The notes beneath the pieces are model-generated. The model worked only from the letters and a program-made list of their open reading frames with translations, had not been told where the DNA came from and made no database searches. DNA of 20,164 nt from UBA4661 sp002405405 (GTDB taxonomy: Bacteria > Bacteroidota > Ignavibacteria > Kapaibacteriales > UBA4661), in NCBI GenBank assembly GCA_036847245.1, contig DAIUAL010000035.1, positions 1 to 20,164 on the forward strand. The letters are read 5' to 3'. The translations under genes and the position numbers were made by a program. Positions within the stretch are counted from its first letter, which is position 1, and each line of letters starts with the position of its first letter. Of this stretch, positions 1 to 7,403 are shown piece after piece.

Positions 1-147
1 CGTAGGATTTTTATAACAATCTCTATCAGTGCGATAACAAAGAAAACATTTGGTTAGATTAAAAATAGTGGCTAACTTTTAAACTCTTTTTCTCTTTACA
101 AAAATTAATATTATCTTTTATTTCTCATTTTTTACGGTTGTGGTGTT

Positions 148-516
148 ATGCTGACATTCATGTCGATTGTGTTTATTTTTATGTCGGTTTTGCTTATTCT
201 GGCAGTTTTGATTCAGCCAGGTAAAGGGAGTGGTCTTGCTTCGAGTGGTATGGGGGGGATGTCCGGTCAATTTTCAACTATGTTCGGCGCACGTCGTACC
301 TCAGATTTCTTGCAGAAATTTACGATTGGTATTGCATTGGCAATCTTGCTCATGGTGCTTTTGACTAATAAGTTTTTCGTCACGCCAAATACACAGATTG
401 AAACGGGTGAGCGTGCTCCTGTTACGCAGGGCGCGGCAGTACCACAAGTTCCGGCAGCAGCGCCTGCAGCTCCTCAACAAGCACCGGCACAACAGCCGAC
501 AAATCAACCGAAATAA
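148..516 (+). CDS. secG: Preprotein translocase subunit SecG
   Basis: SecG is the small accessory subunit of the SecYEG protein-export channel in the cytoplasmic membrane. The 122-residue product has the family layout: an N-terminal membrane helix (about residues 3-23), the conserved turn IQPGKGSGLASSG followed by a Gly/Met-rich stretch, then FGARRTSDFLQKFT leading into a second helix (about 55-75). The last 45 residues form an Ala/Pro/Gln-rich tail with no expected fold; such tails are common in SecG. The ATG at 148 is used; an in-frame ATG at 160 would remove four residues and cannot be excluded. No clear Shine-Dalgarno sequence precedes it, and the upstream 147 bases are AT-rich with no promoter I can defend. 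The gene looks monocistronic because a strong terminator follows 60 bases after the stop. Confidence 0.93.
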   Translation: MLTFMSIVFIFMSVLLILAVLIQPGKGSGLASSGMGGMSGQFSTMFGARRTSDFLQKFTIGIALAILLMVLLTNKFFVTPNTQIETGERAPVTQGAAVPQVPAAAPAAPQQAPAQQPTNQPK

Positions 517-576
517 ACAAATAGCCATGGTGTGATACGGCATGTTTGTTGCTTATCATTCCGACATCGAAATATT

Positions 577-608
577 AGCGAGGAATGGTTTCATTTCTCG
601 CTTTTTTT
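577..608 (+). terminator. Rho-independent terminator after secG
   Basis: An 11-bp stem (AGCGAGGAATG pairing with CATTTCTCGCT, one G-T wobble) closes a four-base GTTT loop and is followed directly by seven T residues. It lies 60 bases after the secG stop and 72 bases before yqeY, so it separates the two transcription units. Confidence 0.88.
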
Positions 609-679
609 ATGGTACATCCTGATGATACAATTTTAAAAGTAGATTTTTCCTTTATTCACGTGTTTTGGTAGATATATTC

Positions 680-1129
680 ATGTCATTAACAGTAACAATT
701 AACGAACAAATGAAAGGAGCAATGAAATCCGGCGATAAAATTCGTTTGGAAACATTACGATCCTTACGAGCATTGATTCTTGAATTCGAAAAAAGTGGTA
801 CCGGGCGTAACATGAATGCAGAAGATGAGCAGAAGATTCTCCTCTCGGCAGCAAAAAAGCGTAAGGATGCGATTGAGCAATTCCGTGCAGTTGGTCGAGA
901 AGAAGCTGCCGCTAAAGAAGAGGCTGAACTTGCAATTATTCAGGAGTTTCTTCCACAGCAAATGACAGAATCCGAGATAGAAACTGCTGTCCGAACTATT
1001 ATCGAACAAGTCGGTGCAAAAGATGCTAAAGAAGTTGGTAAAGTAATGGGCGTAGCAATGAAAGAATTACGCGGCAAAGCTGATGGTACGATGGTACAAG
1101 TCATTGCAAAAAAACTTCTCGGCGCATAA
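680..1129 (+). CDS. yqeY: GatB/YqeY domain-containing protein
   Basis: This is a member of the YqeY family, small helical proteins resembling the C-terminal tRNA-binding region of the GatB subunit of Asp/Glu-tRNA amidotransferase. The exact cellular role is not settled, though a link to tRNA-dependent amidation is usually assumed. The 149-residue product matches the usual length. Recognisable segments are the N-terminal helix ending KSGDKIRLETLRSLRALI, the helical pair around AAKKRKDAIEQFRAVGREE, the EFLPQQMTESEI turn, and the C-terminal DAKEVGKVMGVAMKELRGKADG block typical of the family. I chose the ATG at 680; an upstream in-frame TTG at 665 would add five residues and has no better ribosome-binding site. 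mutS2 follows on the same strand, an arrangement consistent with co-transcription. Confidence 0.9.
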   Translation: MSLTVTINEQMKGAMKSGDKIRLETLRSLRALILEFEKSGTGRNMNAEDEQKILLSAAKKRKDAIEQFRAVGREEAAAKEEAELAIIQEFLPQQMTESEIETAVRTIIEQVGAKDAKEVGKVMGVAMKELRGKADGTMVQVIAKKLLGA

Positions 1130-1163
1130 TGTCGCCAATACACTTATCTTGAGTTTTTCGCCT

Positions 1164-1244
1164 ATGTCGCAATACGAAGCAGTTCATATTTCTCATACAC
1201 ATTCCTTATCAGAAGAAGACTTACTAGCCTTGTCACTCGCGTAA
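1164..1244 (+). other. 26-codon in-frame ORF immediately upstream of mutS2, ending at TAA
   Basis: An ATG at 1164 opens 26 codons in the same frame as mutS2, stopping at TAA (1242-1244). The next in-frame codons (1245-1256) read Leu-Glu-Phe-Pro before the mutS2 ATG at 1257. MutS2 proteins normally begin with about 10-30 residues and then a conserved LEF motif, so this ORF may be the original MutS2 N-terminus, cut off by a stop. If read through, the protein would be 800 residues, within the usual range. It may instead be a chance ORF; no Shine-Dalgarno sequence precedes it. Confidence 0.35.
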
Positions 1245-1256
1245 TTAGAGTTTCCC

Positions 1257-3566
1257 ATGGTGATAGACCATATTGCATCGTTTGCCTTTTCTGAGTTGGG
1301 GGCAGACCATATCCTGCGCGCATCGCCCGTGTCCGATATAGCATGGTTGCGCGATGAGCATACTCGCGTGGGCGAGATGGCGCAAATGCTGAATCGGGGG
1401 GAAACATTTCCGATTGAGGGATTGAGTGATGTACGGACATTGTTGCAAAAATCGATGATCGCCGGGGCATTCCTTTTACCTGCTGACCTGCTTGCTGTAC
1501 GTGACCTCATGCGTGCTACACGTTTGTCAAAACACTTTTTTGCAAGTCAGCAACAGTTTATGCCAACCCTGTCAGTGATGGCAGAGCCTCTCCATGAAAA
1601 CCGTTTATTGGAAAAGCATATTGCTGAAACCATGGATGATCAGGGGGTAATTCGCGATACCGCAAGTCGTGAACTGGCTCGCATTCGCCGTGAAATTACG
1701 GATATGACGAATCGTTTGCGACAGCGGTTGCAAAAACTCTTGAAGCGCGTAACCGAAGATGATACCGCTCGTGAGGAGTTTATTACGCAGCGTGAAGGGC
1801 GATTTGTTCTTCCGATGAAAGTTGAGTACAAGCGTAATATACCGGGTATTATTCATGGAGTGTCGCAAACCGGTCAGACTGTCTTTGTGGAACCGGCGGA
1901 AACATTTGAGATGAATAACGAATTGTCGCTGCTGCATAATGAAGAACAACGAGAAATAGAGCGCATTTTGTTAGTCCTAACGGCAGAACTTGCAGAAGAT
2001 GCACGAGAATATTTACGTTCTGTAGATATCTTGACACATTTGGATGCAGTTTACGCAAAAGCTCGTTATGCCAACAAATACGATGGTGTAAAACCCGATA
2101 TTACTGATCATGCAGAAATTGAGCTTCGAAATGTTCGGCATCCTTTACTTGTTCATGCTAAAGGGGTAAATTCTGTCGTACCTTTGTCTGTGATATTTGG
2201 TCAAGGTGTACAAGGACATTTGATCTCCGGACCAAATGCAGGTGGCAAAACAGTAGCTCTGAAATGCGTTGGACTATCTATTGCTATGGCGCTGGCAGGA
2301 TTTTTTCCGCTGGGGTATTGTCGAACAAATTTTAGAACAATTTTTTCTGCTATTGGCGATCGGCAGTCTATTGAAGACGATGTCAGTACATTTAGCTCTC
2401 AAATGATTCGTGTTCGGGAAATTCTTGCGCATTGTTCACAATCAGCATTATGCTTTATTGATGAAATTGCCGCAGGTACCGACCCACAAGAAGGTGCAGC
2501 ATTGGCTGTTGGAATCGTCGAGAGTTTACTGCGACGTGGCGCCATGTTTATCGTAACAACGCACCAATCGTCTCTCAAGAGTTATGCGCTATCGCGTTCG
2601 GATATCAGTAATGCAAGTATGGCATTTAATACCGATAAAATGGAGCCGACCTACAAGTTTCTTGCAGGTGTACCGGGCAACAGTTATGCATTTAATCTTG
2701 TTCATTCGATTGGGTTTCCAACAACGATTATTGATCGTGCAAAACAGTATCTTGGTTCAGCACATAGTACGCTTGAGGAAAGTATTCAAGCAATCCAAAA
2801 GTATCGTACAGATGCTGAGCGTGTTGTACGAGAAGCGGAAGAGATGAAGCGAAAAGCTGAGCAAAAGAAAGTAGAGTATGAAAAGAAATTTAGCGAGTTC
2901 CGCGACAAGTATAATGCGCTTATCAAGGCGGCAAAACAGGATGCTGCAAGTATTCTTGCCGAAGCTAATAAAGTAGTAGAGCAAACTATTCGCGAAATTC
3001 GGGAAGAAAAAAAACCGACTGCCGAAGTTGTAAAAGAGTTTCGTCAAAAAAAGGAAATAGCACAAGAGCAAGCCGAAAAAGCAATACTCCAAGCTGATCG
3101 ACCACAAAAGACGGATGCAGAAACGGGAATTGAATTCAAACCGGGTGATTCAGTCACAATGGAAGGATTTCAAACGGTCGGGACGATCATGATGATCGAT
3201 GAGGAAGGAGGAGCGGCTGTCGTGGAATTCGATTCTATCAAGCTACGCACGACACTTGACAAGCTTCAGCGATCGAAGCCAAGTAAAAAAGTAAAGCAAA
3301 TGGGTGTAGAAGTACGATTTGATGTATCTTCGCGAATTGATGTTCGTGGCCATTACCCTGACGAAGCTATAAAAACACTTGAACAGACAATTGGTGGTGC
3401 ACTCACAGCAAATCTCCACACGATTACTATCGTGCACGGCAAAGGTACTGGAGCATTACGAACAGCTTTACATCGACATTTACAGCAACATCCCGCAGTA
3501 CGGGAGTTTCGAGAGGGTCTACTGACAGAAGGTGGAGCAGGGGTAACAGTCGTAGAATTAAAATGA
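1257..3566 (+). CDS. mutS2: Endonuclease MutS2
   Basis: MutS2 is a MutS-related ATPase without the mismatch-recognition domain. It has been linked to suppression of homologous recombination and, in Bacillus, to rescue of collided ribosomes. The 769-residue product shows the family order: core and lever helices (about 1-300), an ATPase with Walker A GPNAGGKT at 325-332 and Walker B ending in Asp402-Glu403 (CFIDEIAAGTDP), a charged coiled coil (about 510-620), a KOW-like segment (FKPGDSVTMEGFQTVG), and a C-terminal Smr nuclease domain (about 690-769) with IDVRGHYPDEA and VHGKGTGALR. The ATG at 1257 is the first start after an in-frame TAA at 1242. It omits the LEF motif usually found at the N-terminus, which is encoded just upstream. 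The gene ends in TGA, after the canonical GGAGVTVVELK ending, so TGA acts as a stop here. The cNMP-binding gene follows after 52 bases. Confidence 0.93.
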   Translation: MVIDHIASFAFSELGADHILRASPVSDIAWLRDEHTRVGEMAQMLNRGETFPIEGLSDVRTLLQKSMIAGAFLLPADLLAVRDLMRATRLSKHFFASQQQFMPTLSVMAEPLHENRLLEKHIAETMDDQGVIRDTASRELARIRREITDMTNRLRQRLQKLLKRVTEDDTAREEFITQREGRFVLPMKVEYKRNIPGIIHGVSQTGQTVFVEPAETFEMNNELSLLHNEEQREIERILLVLTAELAEDAREYLRSVDILTHLDAVYAKARYANKYDGVKPDITDHAEIELRNVRHPLLVHAKGVNSVVPLSVIFGQGVQGHLISGPNAGGKTVALKCVGLSIAMALAGFFPLGYCRTNFRTIFSAIGDRQSIEDDVSTFSSQMIRVREILAHCSQSALCFIDEIAAGTDPQEGAALAVGIVESLLRRGAMFIVTTHQSSLKSYALSRSDISNASMAFNTDKMEPTYKFLAGVPGNSYAFNLVHSIGFPTTIIDRAKQYLGSAHSTLEESIQAIQKYRTDAERVVREAEEMKRKAEQKKVEYEKKFSEFRDKYNALIKAAKQDAASILAEANKVVEQTIREIREEKKPTAEVVKEFRQKKEIAQEQAEKAILQADRPQKTDAETGIEFKPGDSVTMEGFQTVGTIMMIDEEGGAAVVEFDSIKLRTTLDKLQRSKPSKKVKQMGVEVRFDVSSRIDVRGHYPDEAIKTLEQTIGGALTANLHTITIVHGKGTGALRTALHRHLQQHPAVREFREGLLTEGGAGVTVVELK

Positions 3567-3608
3567 TGGAAAAGATTAATAATAGAACAACGAAAACACA
3601 GTAATCAT

Positions 3609-3616
3609 AGGAGGAG
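3609..3616 (+). promoter_or_regulatory. Strong Shine-Dalgarno site for the cNMP-binding gene
   Basis: AGGAGGAG lies just before the ATG at 3619. It is the strongest ribosome-binding site in the window, where many other starts lack one. It supports 3619 over the ATG at 3631, which would be too far away. Confidence 0.7.
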
Positions 3617-3618
3617 CC

Positions 3619-4047
3619 ATGCCGGTACACATGGGAGGATACTTGTATAAATTTGACGAAAATGAGCAGATTATTCGTGATGGTACAAGCGGAAGTAAGA
3701 TGATTTATGTCTTGGAGGCGGGGATTGTTGGCGTATACAAACAGGGACTTTTGGTTGCCAAGATCTCAAAGTCTGGATCAATTTTTGGTGAAATGAGTGT
3801 TCTGTTGAATACACCACGTACCGCGGACGTAATAGCATTACGAGAATCAACAGTCATGGAAATACCGTTTGAAATTGACCACCTTTTTGCAAAACATCCT
3901 GATATCTCCATGAAAATTGCCCGTATCCTTGCCCTACGTTTACAAGAGATTACGATGTCTTACCAGAATCTTCACACGAAATTAGAGGAAATTCAACGAG
4001 CAGTGAAATACGATAGTACTATGAAGCAACAATCCATGATGCTATAA
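3619..4047 (+). CDS. Stand-alone cyclic nucleotide-binding domain protein
   Basis: The 142-residue protein is essentially one cNMP-binding (CRP-type) beta-roll. Strands run from about residue 8 to 85, with the phosphate-binding cassette FGEMSVLLNTPRTADV at 56-71. Glu58, Arg67 and Thr68 occupy the positions that contact ribose and phosphate in nucleotide-binding members, so ligand binding is plausible. After the C-helix (about 95-125) the protein ends; there is no helix-turn-helix, kinase or channel domain. It would therefore act by protein-protein contact or as a ligand-controlled adaptor, which is inference. It lies 52 bases after mutS2 on the same strand and is probably co-transcribed, but no functional link is shown. 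No cyclase or phosphodiesterase gene is present in the window. Confidence 0.85.
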   Translation: MPVHMGGYLYKFDENEQIIRDGTSGSKMIYVLEAGIVGVYKQGLLVAKISKSGSIFGEMSVLLNTPRTADVIALRESTVMEIPFEIDHLFAKHPDISMKIARILALRLQEITMSYQNLHTKLEEIQRAVKYDSTMKQQSMML

Positions 4048-4094
4048 ATGGTTTATGGCAGCTCTCTAATCGTAATATTGCGAATATATCTTTG

Positions 4095-4118
4095 TAAGTT
4101 CTTATTAAAAAGGACTTA
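4095..4118 (+). repeat. Inverted repeat downstream of the cNMP-binding gene
   Basis: TAAGTTCT pairs with AGGACTTA (8 bp, one G-T wobble) around an eight-base AT loop, 48 bases after the stop at 4047. No T-run follows, so it is at best a weak terminator or a 3'-end stabilising hairpin. Confidence 0.4.
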
Positions 4119-4161
4119 TCTCTATCAATAGAAATAGTTACCCCTTCATTCTCATGTTTTT

Positions 4162-4203
4162 CTTCCGTACTGTTTTATATTTGCTTCACGATTAACGGAA
4201 GCA
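4162..4203. repeat. Overlapping inverted repeats sharing one arm
   Basis: CTTCCGT (4162-4168) is complementary to ACGGAAG (4195-4201), and TGCTTC (4182-4187) is complementary to GAAGCA (4198-4203). The two hairpins share the arm around 4195-4203 and cannot form together. No ORF of meaningful length follows, so a switch function is speculative. Confidence 0.35.
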
Positions 4204-4254
4204 TAGTATGAGTGCATAAAAGTAGTCTATGGTAAGATAGAACATGTATAGAAT

Positions 4255-4378
4255 ATTTTGTTGTTAGGGGAGCTTTGATAGCCGCACATAGCACAGCGCG
4301 ACAATTGCACCTATCAAATGTGTAACAGCAAACACGGCAGGCAAAGCGCATCGGTCATTCCGATGCGCTTCGTCTTTT
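4255..4378 (+). ncRNA. Candidate small structured RNA (unknown family)
   Basis: About 125 bases here contain no ORF but are structured and end at a strong intrinsic terminator, with no plus-strand gene just upstream or downstream. TTTGATAG (4274-4281) pairs perfectly with CTATCAAA (4311-4318), enclosing a GC-richer segment. GTGT and ACAC (4320-4323, 4332-4335) form a small hairpin, followed by the 11-bp terminator stem. A possible -10 element, TAGAAT, is at 4249-4254, but no convincing -35 is seen. The sequence does not match the conserved cores of tmRNA, SRP RNA, RNase P RNA or riboswitches that I recognise. Start, strand and function are inferred. Confidence 0.35.
4344..4378 (+). terminator. 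Intrinsic terminator of the intergenic transcript
   Basis: An 11-bp perfect stem (AAGCGCATCGG with CCGATGCGCTT, loop TCATT) is followed by CGTCTTTT. The T-run supports plus-strand use. It is almost 300 bases after the cNMP-binding gene and separate from the chemoreceptor terminator that follows. Confidence 0.7.
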
Positions 4379-4396
4379 AAAGTAAGTAGATGATAT

Positions 4397-4428
4397 AAAA
4401 AAGGGCATTCCCTTGTATGAGAATGCCC
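4397..4428 (-). terminator. Rho-independent terminator of the chemoreceptor gene
   Basis: On the minus strand GGGCATTC pairs with GAATGCCC (8 bp, ten-base loop) and is followed by six T residues (plus-strand A-run 4397-4402). It lies 30 bases past the stop of the minus-strand gene at 4459. Confidence 0.85.
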
Positions 4429-4458
4429 CTGATTGGCGTAAAATGATGCAAAAAAACT

Positions 4459-6411
4459 TTAACGTAAACGACGCATTGGTTTTGTATGTGCATGTGAATA
4501 CGCTGATTGTATTTGTCGTGGTTTTTCTTGCTGTGCTTCTGCGACGATAAATTGCGATACAATCAAACGAAGATTTTCTGTTTGCTCGGAGAGTAGTTCA
4601 GATGTCTGCGCAATGCCAGAAACCGTTGCAGACATTTCTTGCGATGCACTTGAAAGGTTTGAAGCACCGGACGTAATTTGGCGTGCGCCTGTTGATTGTT
4701 GCTCGCTTGCAACAGCAATTTGCTGTACCATACCTTGTACTTCAAGAATACTATGAATAATACTTTTAAGAGCAACACCCGTATTCTCAGAGAGTTGAAC
4801 ACCTTGCTTAATTTTACTATTGCCGTCTTCCATGAGCATAACCACTTCGTCTGTTTCGCCTTGAATTCTAGCAATCATTTTTTCAATTTCTTTTGTTGCT
4901 TTGCCGGTACGTTCTGCCAGCTTACGTACTTCATCGGCAACTACGGCGAATCCACGACCTGCCTCGCCTGCGCGAGCCGCTTCAATTGCCGCATTCAGTG
5001 CAAGAAGATTAGTTTGATCGGCAATTTCATAGATAACAGAAACAATTTCACCGATTTTAGCACTTGATGCTCCTAAATCAATGACCTTTTCGGTAGTACG
5101 TTGCGATGATTGTTCAACATCCTGCAATTGTGCCAACATCTTGTTAATTGCTGTTTCACCGGATTTCGCAGCATTTGATGTTTCAGTGGCGGACTGTGCT
5201 GTCCGTGTTGCAGTTTTTGAATTACTTTCAATTGTCGATGCCATATGATCAATTGAATCAGCAATTTCCGACACTTGTAAAGACTGCTCATGGGATGTAG
5301 CTGCCATTTCCGTTGAGGATGAACTGATCTGATTGGCAATGTCGGCAGTTGTATTAACAGAGTCAAGAACCTGATTGATTAAGCGGCTGATATTTTCCGT
5401 TGTATTATTGTAGCTATGACACAATTGCATGATCATATCATCTCTGTCATGATCTAAGTGCTTGGAGAAATCACCCTGAGCTAAGCTGTGCAAGCCCTGA
5501 CGAATTTTCATGACACTTGCCTCTAAATATTTTGCTTCCGCTTCAGCTTTGGCTAGATCTTGTTGTGTTTTTTCTCGAAATACTTCTTGTTGGTGCTCTG
5601 CATGTTCTTTGCCAAGGCGGATAGATTCAACCATTGAGTTGAAATTCTGACGTAGATTGCCAATCTCATCTTGACCTTTGACAGATACTTGTACGGATAA
5701 ATCTCCGGCAATAACTTTTTGCGTTGCTCGTAGTAAGGATGTTATCGGTGGAACAACACTGTTCGATATGGCATTTGCCGCAACAAAACCAAGAACATTC
5801 ATTGCAAGCATAGCACAGAGCAGAATAATTTGGGTTGTATTGCTCGTTGCTTCAACAGTTTGCGTGGCTTTTTGCATAGTCTCTTTGTTATGCTTAATTA
5901 GAGCAGCTAAACTTGACCCTGTTTCATCAAATATTTTTGCAGTTGTCGGAGAAAGCAATAATTCTCGCGCCCCAAGTGAGTCGCCGCTTTTGATCATTTC
6001 AAAAGCACGAATATGAGCTTGCTTAAATTTTTCAACATTTGTGAAAAAGTCTTTTGATAGTACTATGGCTGTTGTATCGAGGGAACTACTGAGAGAATCA
6101 TAGGTAGCTATGATTGTGCCGAGCTTAGTCAATTCTTCGTTCATTTTATCTGTCCTGTTTTGAATGAACGACGGATCAGAACTCACTAATAATGCCAAAG
6201 AATATGAGCGAATACGCAGGTATTCTGATTCAGCATCATTTGGTAGTGTTGCTGCTTGGTTATATTTATGAAGAATATCGCTATTCATCGTATTGATGCG
6301 CCGTAATTGCACTATACCTAGGATACCCATCGCTAGGACAAAAATATTAACAATGCCAAATCCATACACAAAACGCTTGCGTATCGACAGAGAGTTTAAA
6401 AAATCAAACAT
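4459..6411 (-). CDS. Methyl-accepting chemotaxis protein
   Basis: This 650-residue transmembrane chemoreceptor would relay an extracytoplasmic or membrane signal to CheA/CheW. TM1 is at about 15-35, then a mainly helical sensor (36-190) of the four-helix-bundle type, then TM2 at about 194-216. A HAMP domain (217-268, with the DEIGNLRQNFNSM motif) follows. A charged helix and a second HAMP-like segment (about 295-345, QGDFSKHLDHDRDDM) precede the methylation and signalling coiled coil. The signalling tip EIADQTNLLALNAAIEAARA (462-481) and GRGFAVVADEVRKLAERT are canonical. No C-terminal NWETF-type CheR/CheB tether is visible; the tail is basic (KPMRRLR). The gene is alone on the minus strand with its own terminator. 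No che genes are nearby and the ligand cannot be predicted. Confidence 0.95.
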   Translation of the reverse strand: MFDFLNSLSIRKRFVYGFGIVNIFVLAMGILGIVQLRRINTMNSDILHKYNQAATLPNDAESEYLRIRSYSLALLVSSDPSFIQNRTDKMNEELTKLGTIIATYDSLSSSLDTTAIVLSKDFFTNVEKFKQAHIRAFEMIKSGDSLGARELLLSPTTAKIFDETGSSLAALIKHNKETMQKATQTVEATSNTTQIILLCAMLAMNVLGFVAANAISNSVVPPITSLLRATQKVIAGDLSVQVSVKGQDEIGNLRQNFNSMVESIRLGKEHAEHQQEVFREKTQQDLAKAEAEAKYLEASVMKIRQGLHSLAQGDFSKHLDHDRDDMIMQLCHSYNNTTENISRLINQVLDSVNTTADIANQISSSSTEMAATSHEQSLQVSEIADSIDHMASTIESNSKTATRTAQSATETSNAAKSGETAINKMLAQLQDVEQSSQRTTEKVIDLGASSAKIGEIVSVIYEIADQTNLLALNAAIEAARAGEAGRGFAVVADEVRKLAERTGKATKEIEKMIARIQGETDEVVMLMEDGNSKIKQGVQLSENTGVALKSIIHSILEVQGMVQQIAVASEQQSTGARQITSGASNLSSASQEMSATVSGIAQTSELLSEQTENLRLIVSQFIVAEAQQEKPRQIQSAYSHAHTKPMRRLR

Positions 6412-6680
6412 AATGTTATAAGAAAATAGAAGTGTAGGAGATAAAGAATGTAATTCAATGAGGAGCTTTTCTTGTTAAGAATATTCATAGATGTTGGAAA
6501 ACACACATGATAACTTAAGCCATGCCACTGAATAACACAACGGTAGAATTATTTTTCTGCAAGTGAGAAACAATATCTTAATGCATTGTAAGAGTGTATT
6601 GATGAATTCATCCGACTAAAGTTGCTCGAACCTCAGTAAATTGCATTCATTATAAGTTTTTTTATTCTTTCGGGAGCATA
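6412..6680. promoter_or_regulatory. Divergent intergenic region between the chemoreceptor and plsY-like genes
   Basis: This 269-base AT-rich gap separates divergently transcribed genes, so promoters for both should lie here. I see no confident -35/-10 pair. GGGAG at 6672-6676 is a plausible ribosome-binding site for the plus-strand gene at 6681. No ORF or strong repeat is seen. Confidence 0.4.
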
Positions 6681-7358
6681 ATGCAAGGATACATGGTATT
6701 AGCAGGGATTATTGGTGCGATTGTCGGTAGTATTCCTACAGTGCTGATTATTGCAAAACTCTTTAACATTGCCAATGTGCGTGCTATTGGTAGATCTGAA
6801 GACGATGCAGAGAATTCTGCTCGCTACAATGGAGTCGGAGAGATATACTCCATTGCGGGATTGACCCCGGCACTCGTTTTATGTCTGTGTGATGCACTCA
6901 AGGGTATGAGCGCAGCATGGCTAGGATTTCAGCTGACACAAACATTTTCCGGTGCGCTAGTAGCTACGGTATTTGCGCAGTTTCTGCATGCTGCTAATCC
7001 TTTTATGATGGTACGGTCGGAACATGGTCGTGAATTTATGGGAGGGCGTGGAGTACCGGTTGTGTTAGGAGCATTTTTCGTGATCAATCCTGTTCCTATC
7101 GGAACATTCATTGCAGTATGGTTAACAGGGTATTTTGTGATTTATCGCCATTCGGTGGTAGGAAATGTGAGTGGAGCTATTGGAACAATTCTGCTCATTT
7201 TTAGTGCACCGGAGATGTTTTTAACCATGTTTATGCGTTTACCAATTGAAGCAATTACACAGTTTCGGGTTGGTGTGTTTTTGAGCATGATGCACATCAT
7301 TATTCGGCATTTACCACCGGTACGTGTTATGATGGCGCAAAATCGCGATGAATTTTAG
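6681..7358 (+). CDS. Divergent PlsY-family (glycerol-3-phosphate acyltransferase-like) membrane protein
   Basis: PlsY enzymes move an acyl group from acyl-phosphate to glycerol-3-phosphate in the inner membrane, the first step of phospholipid synthesis. This 225-residue, multi-helix protein has the PlsY skeleton: GSIPTVLIIAKLF at 16-28, DALKG at 71-75, His103 and GGRGVPVVLG at 121-130, and a C-terminal RH pair at 209-210. Several key positions are altered. The usual GSGNxGATNxxR loop reads GRSEDDAENSAR (37-48), the motif-3 lysine is Arg123, and the Asn normally three residues after the C-terminal His is Pro213. Arg48 and His210 are kept. It may be a paralogue with another substrate or a non-catalytic homologue, so I give no gene symbol. 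The start has GGGAG five bases upstream. A small ORF and purN follow on the same strand. Confidence 0.75.
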   Translation: MQGYMVLAGIIGAIVGSIPTVLIIAKLFNIANVRAIGRSEDDAENSARYNGVGEIYSIAGLTPALVLCLCDALKGMSAAWLGFQLTQTFSGALVATVFAQFLHAANPFMMVRSEHGREFMGGRGVPVVLGAFFVINPVPIGTFIAVWLTGYFVIYRHSVVGNVSGAIGTILLIFSAPEMFLTMFMRLPIEAITQFRVGVFLSMMHIIIRHLPPVRVMMAQNRDEF

Positions 7359-7403
7359 TGCGATAAATTTTTCTGCTGACTCTTTTTCGATAAGTACATT
7401 ACA

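Noticed and set aside
4696..5067. Plus-strand ORF over the chemoreceptor gene
   Set aside because: It is antisense to the conserved signalling domain and shows no family features.
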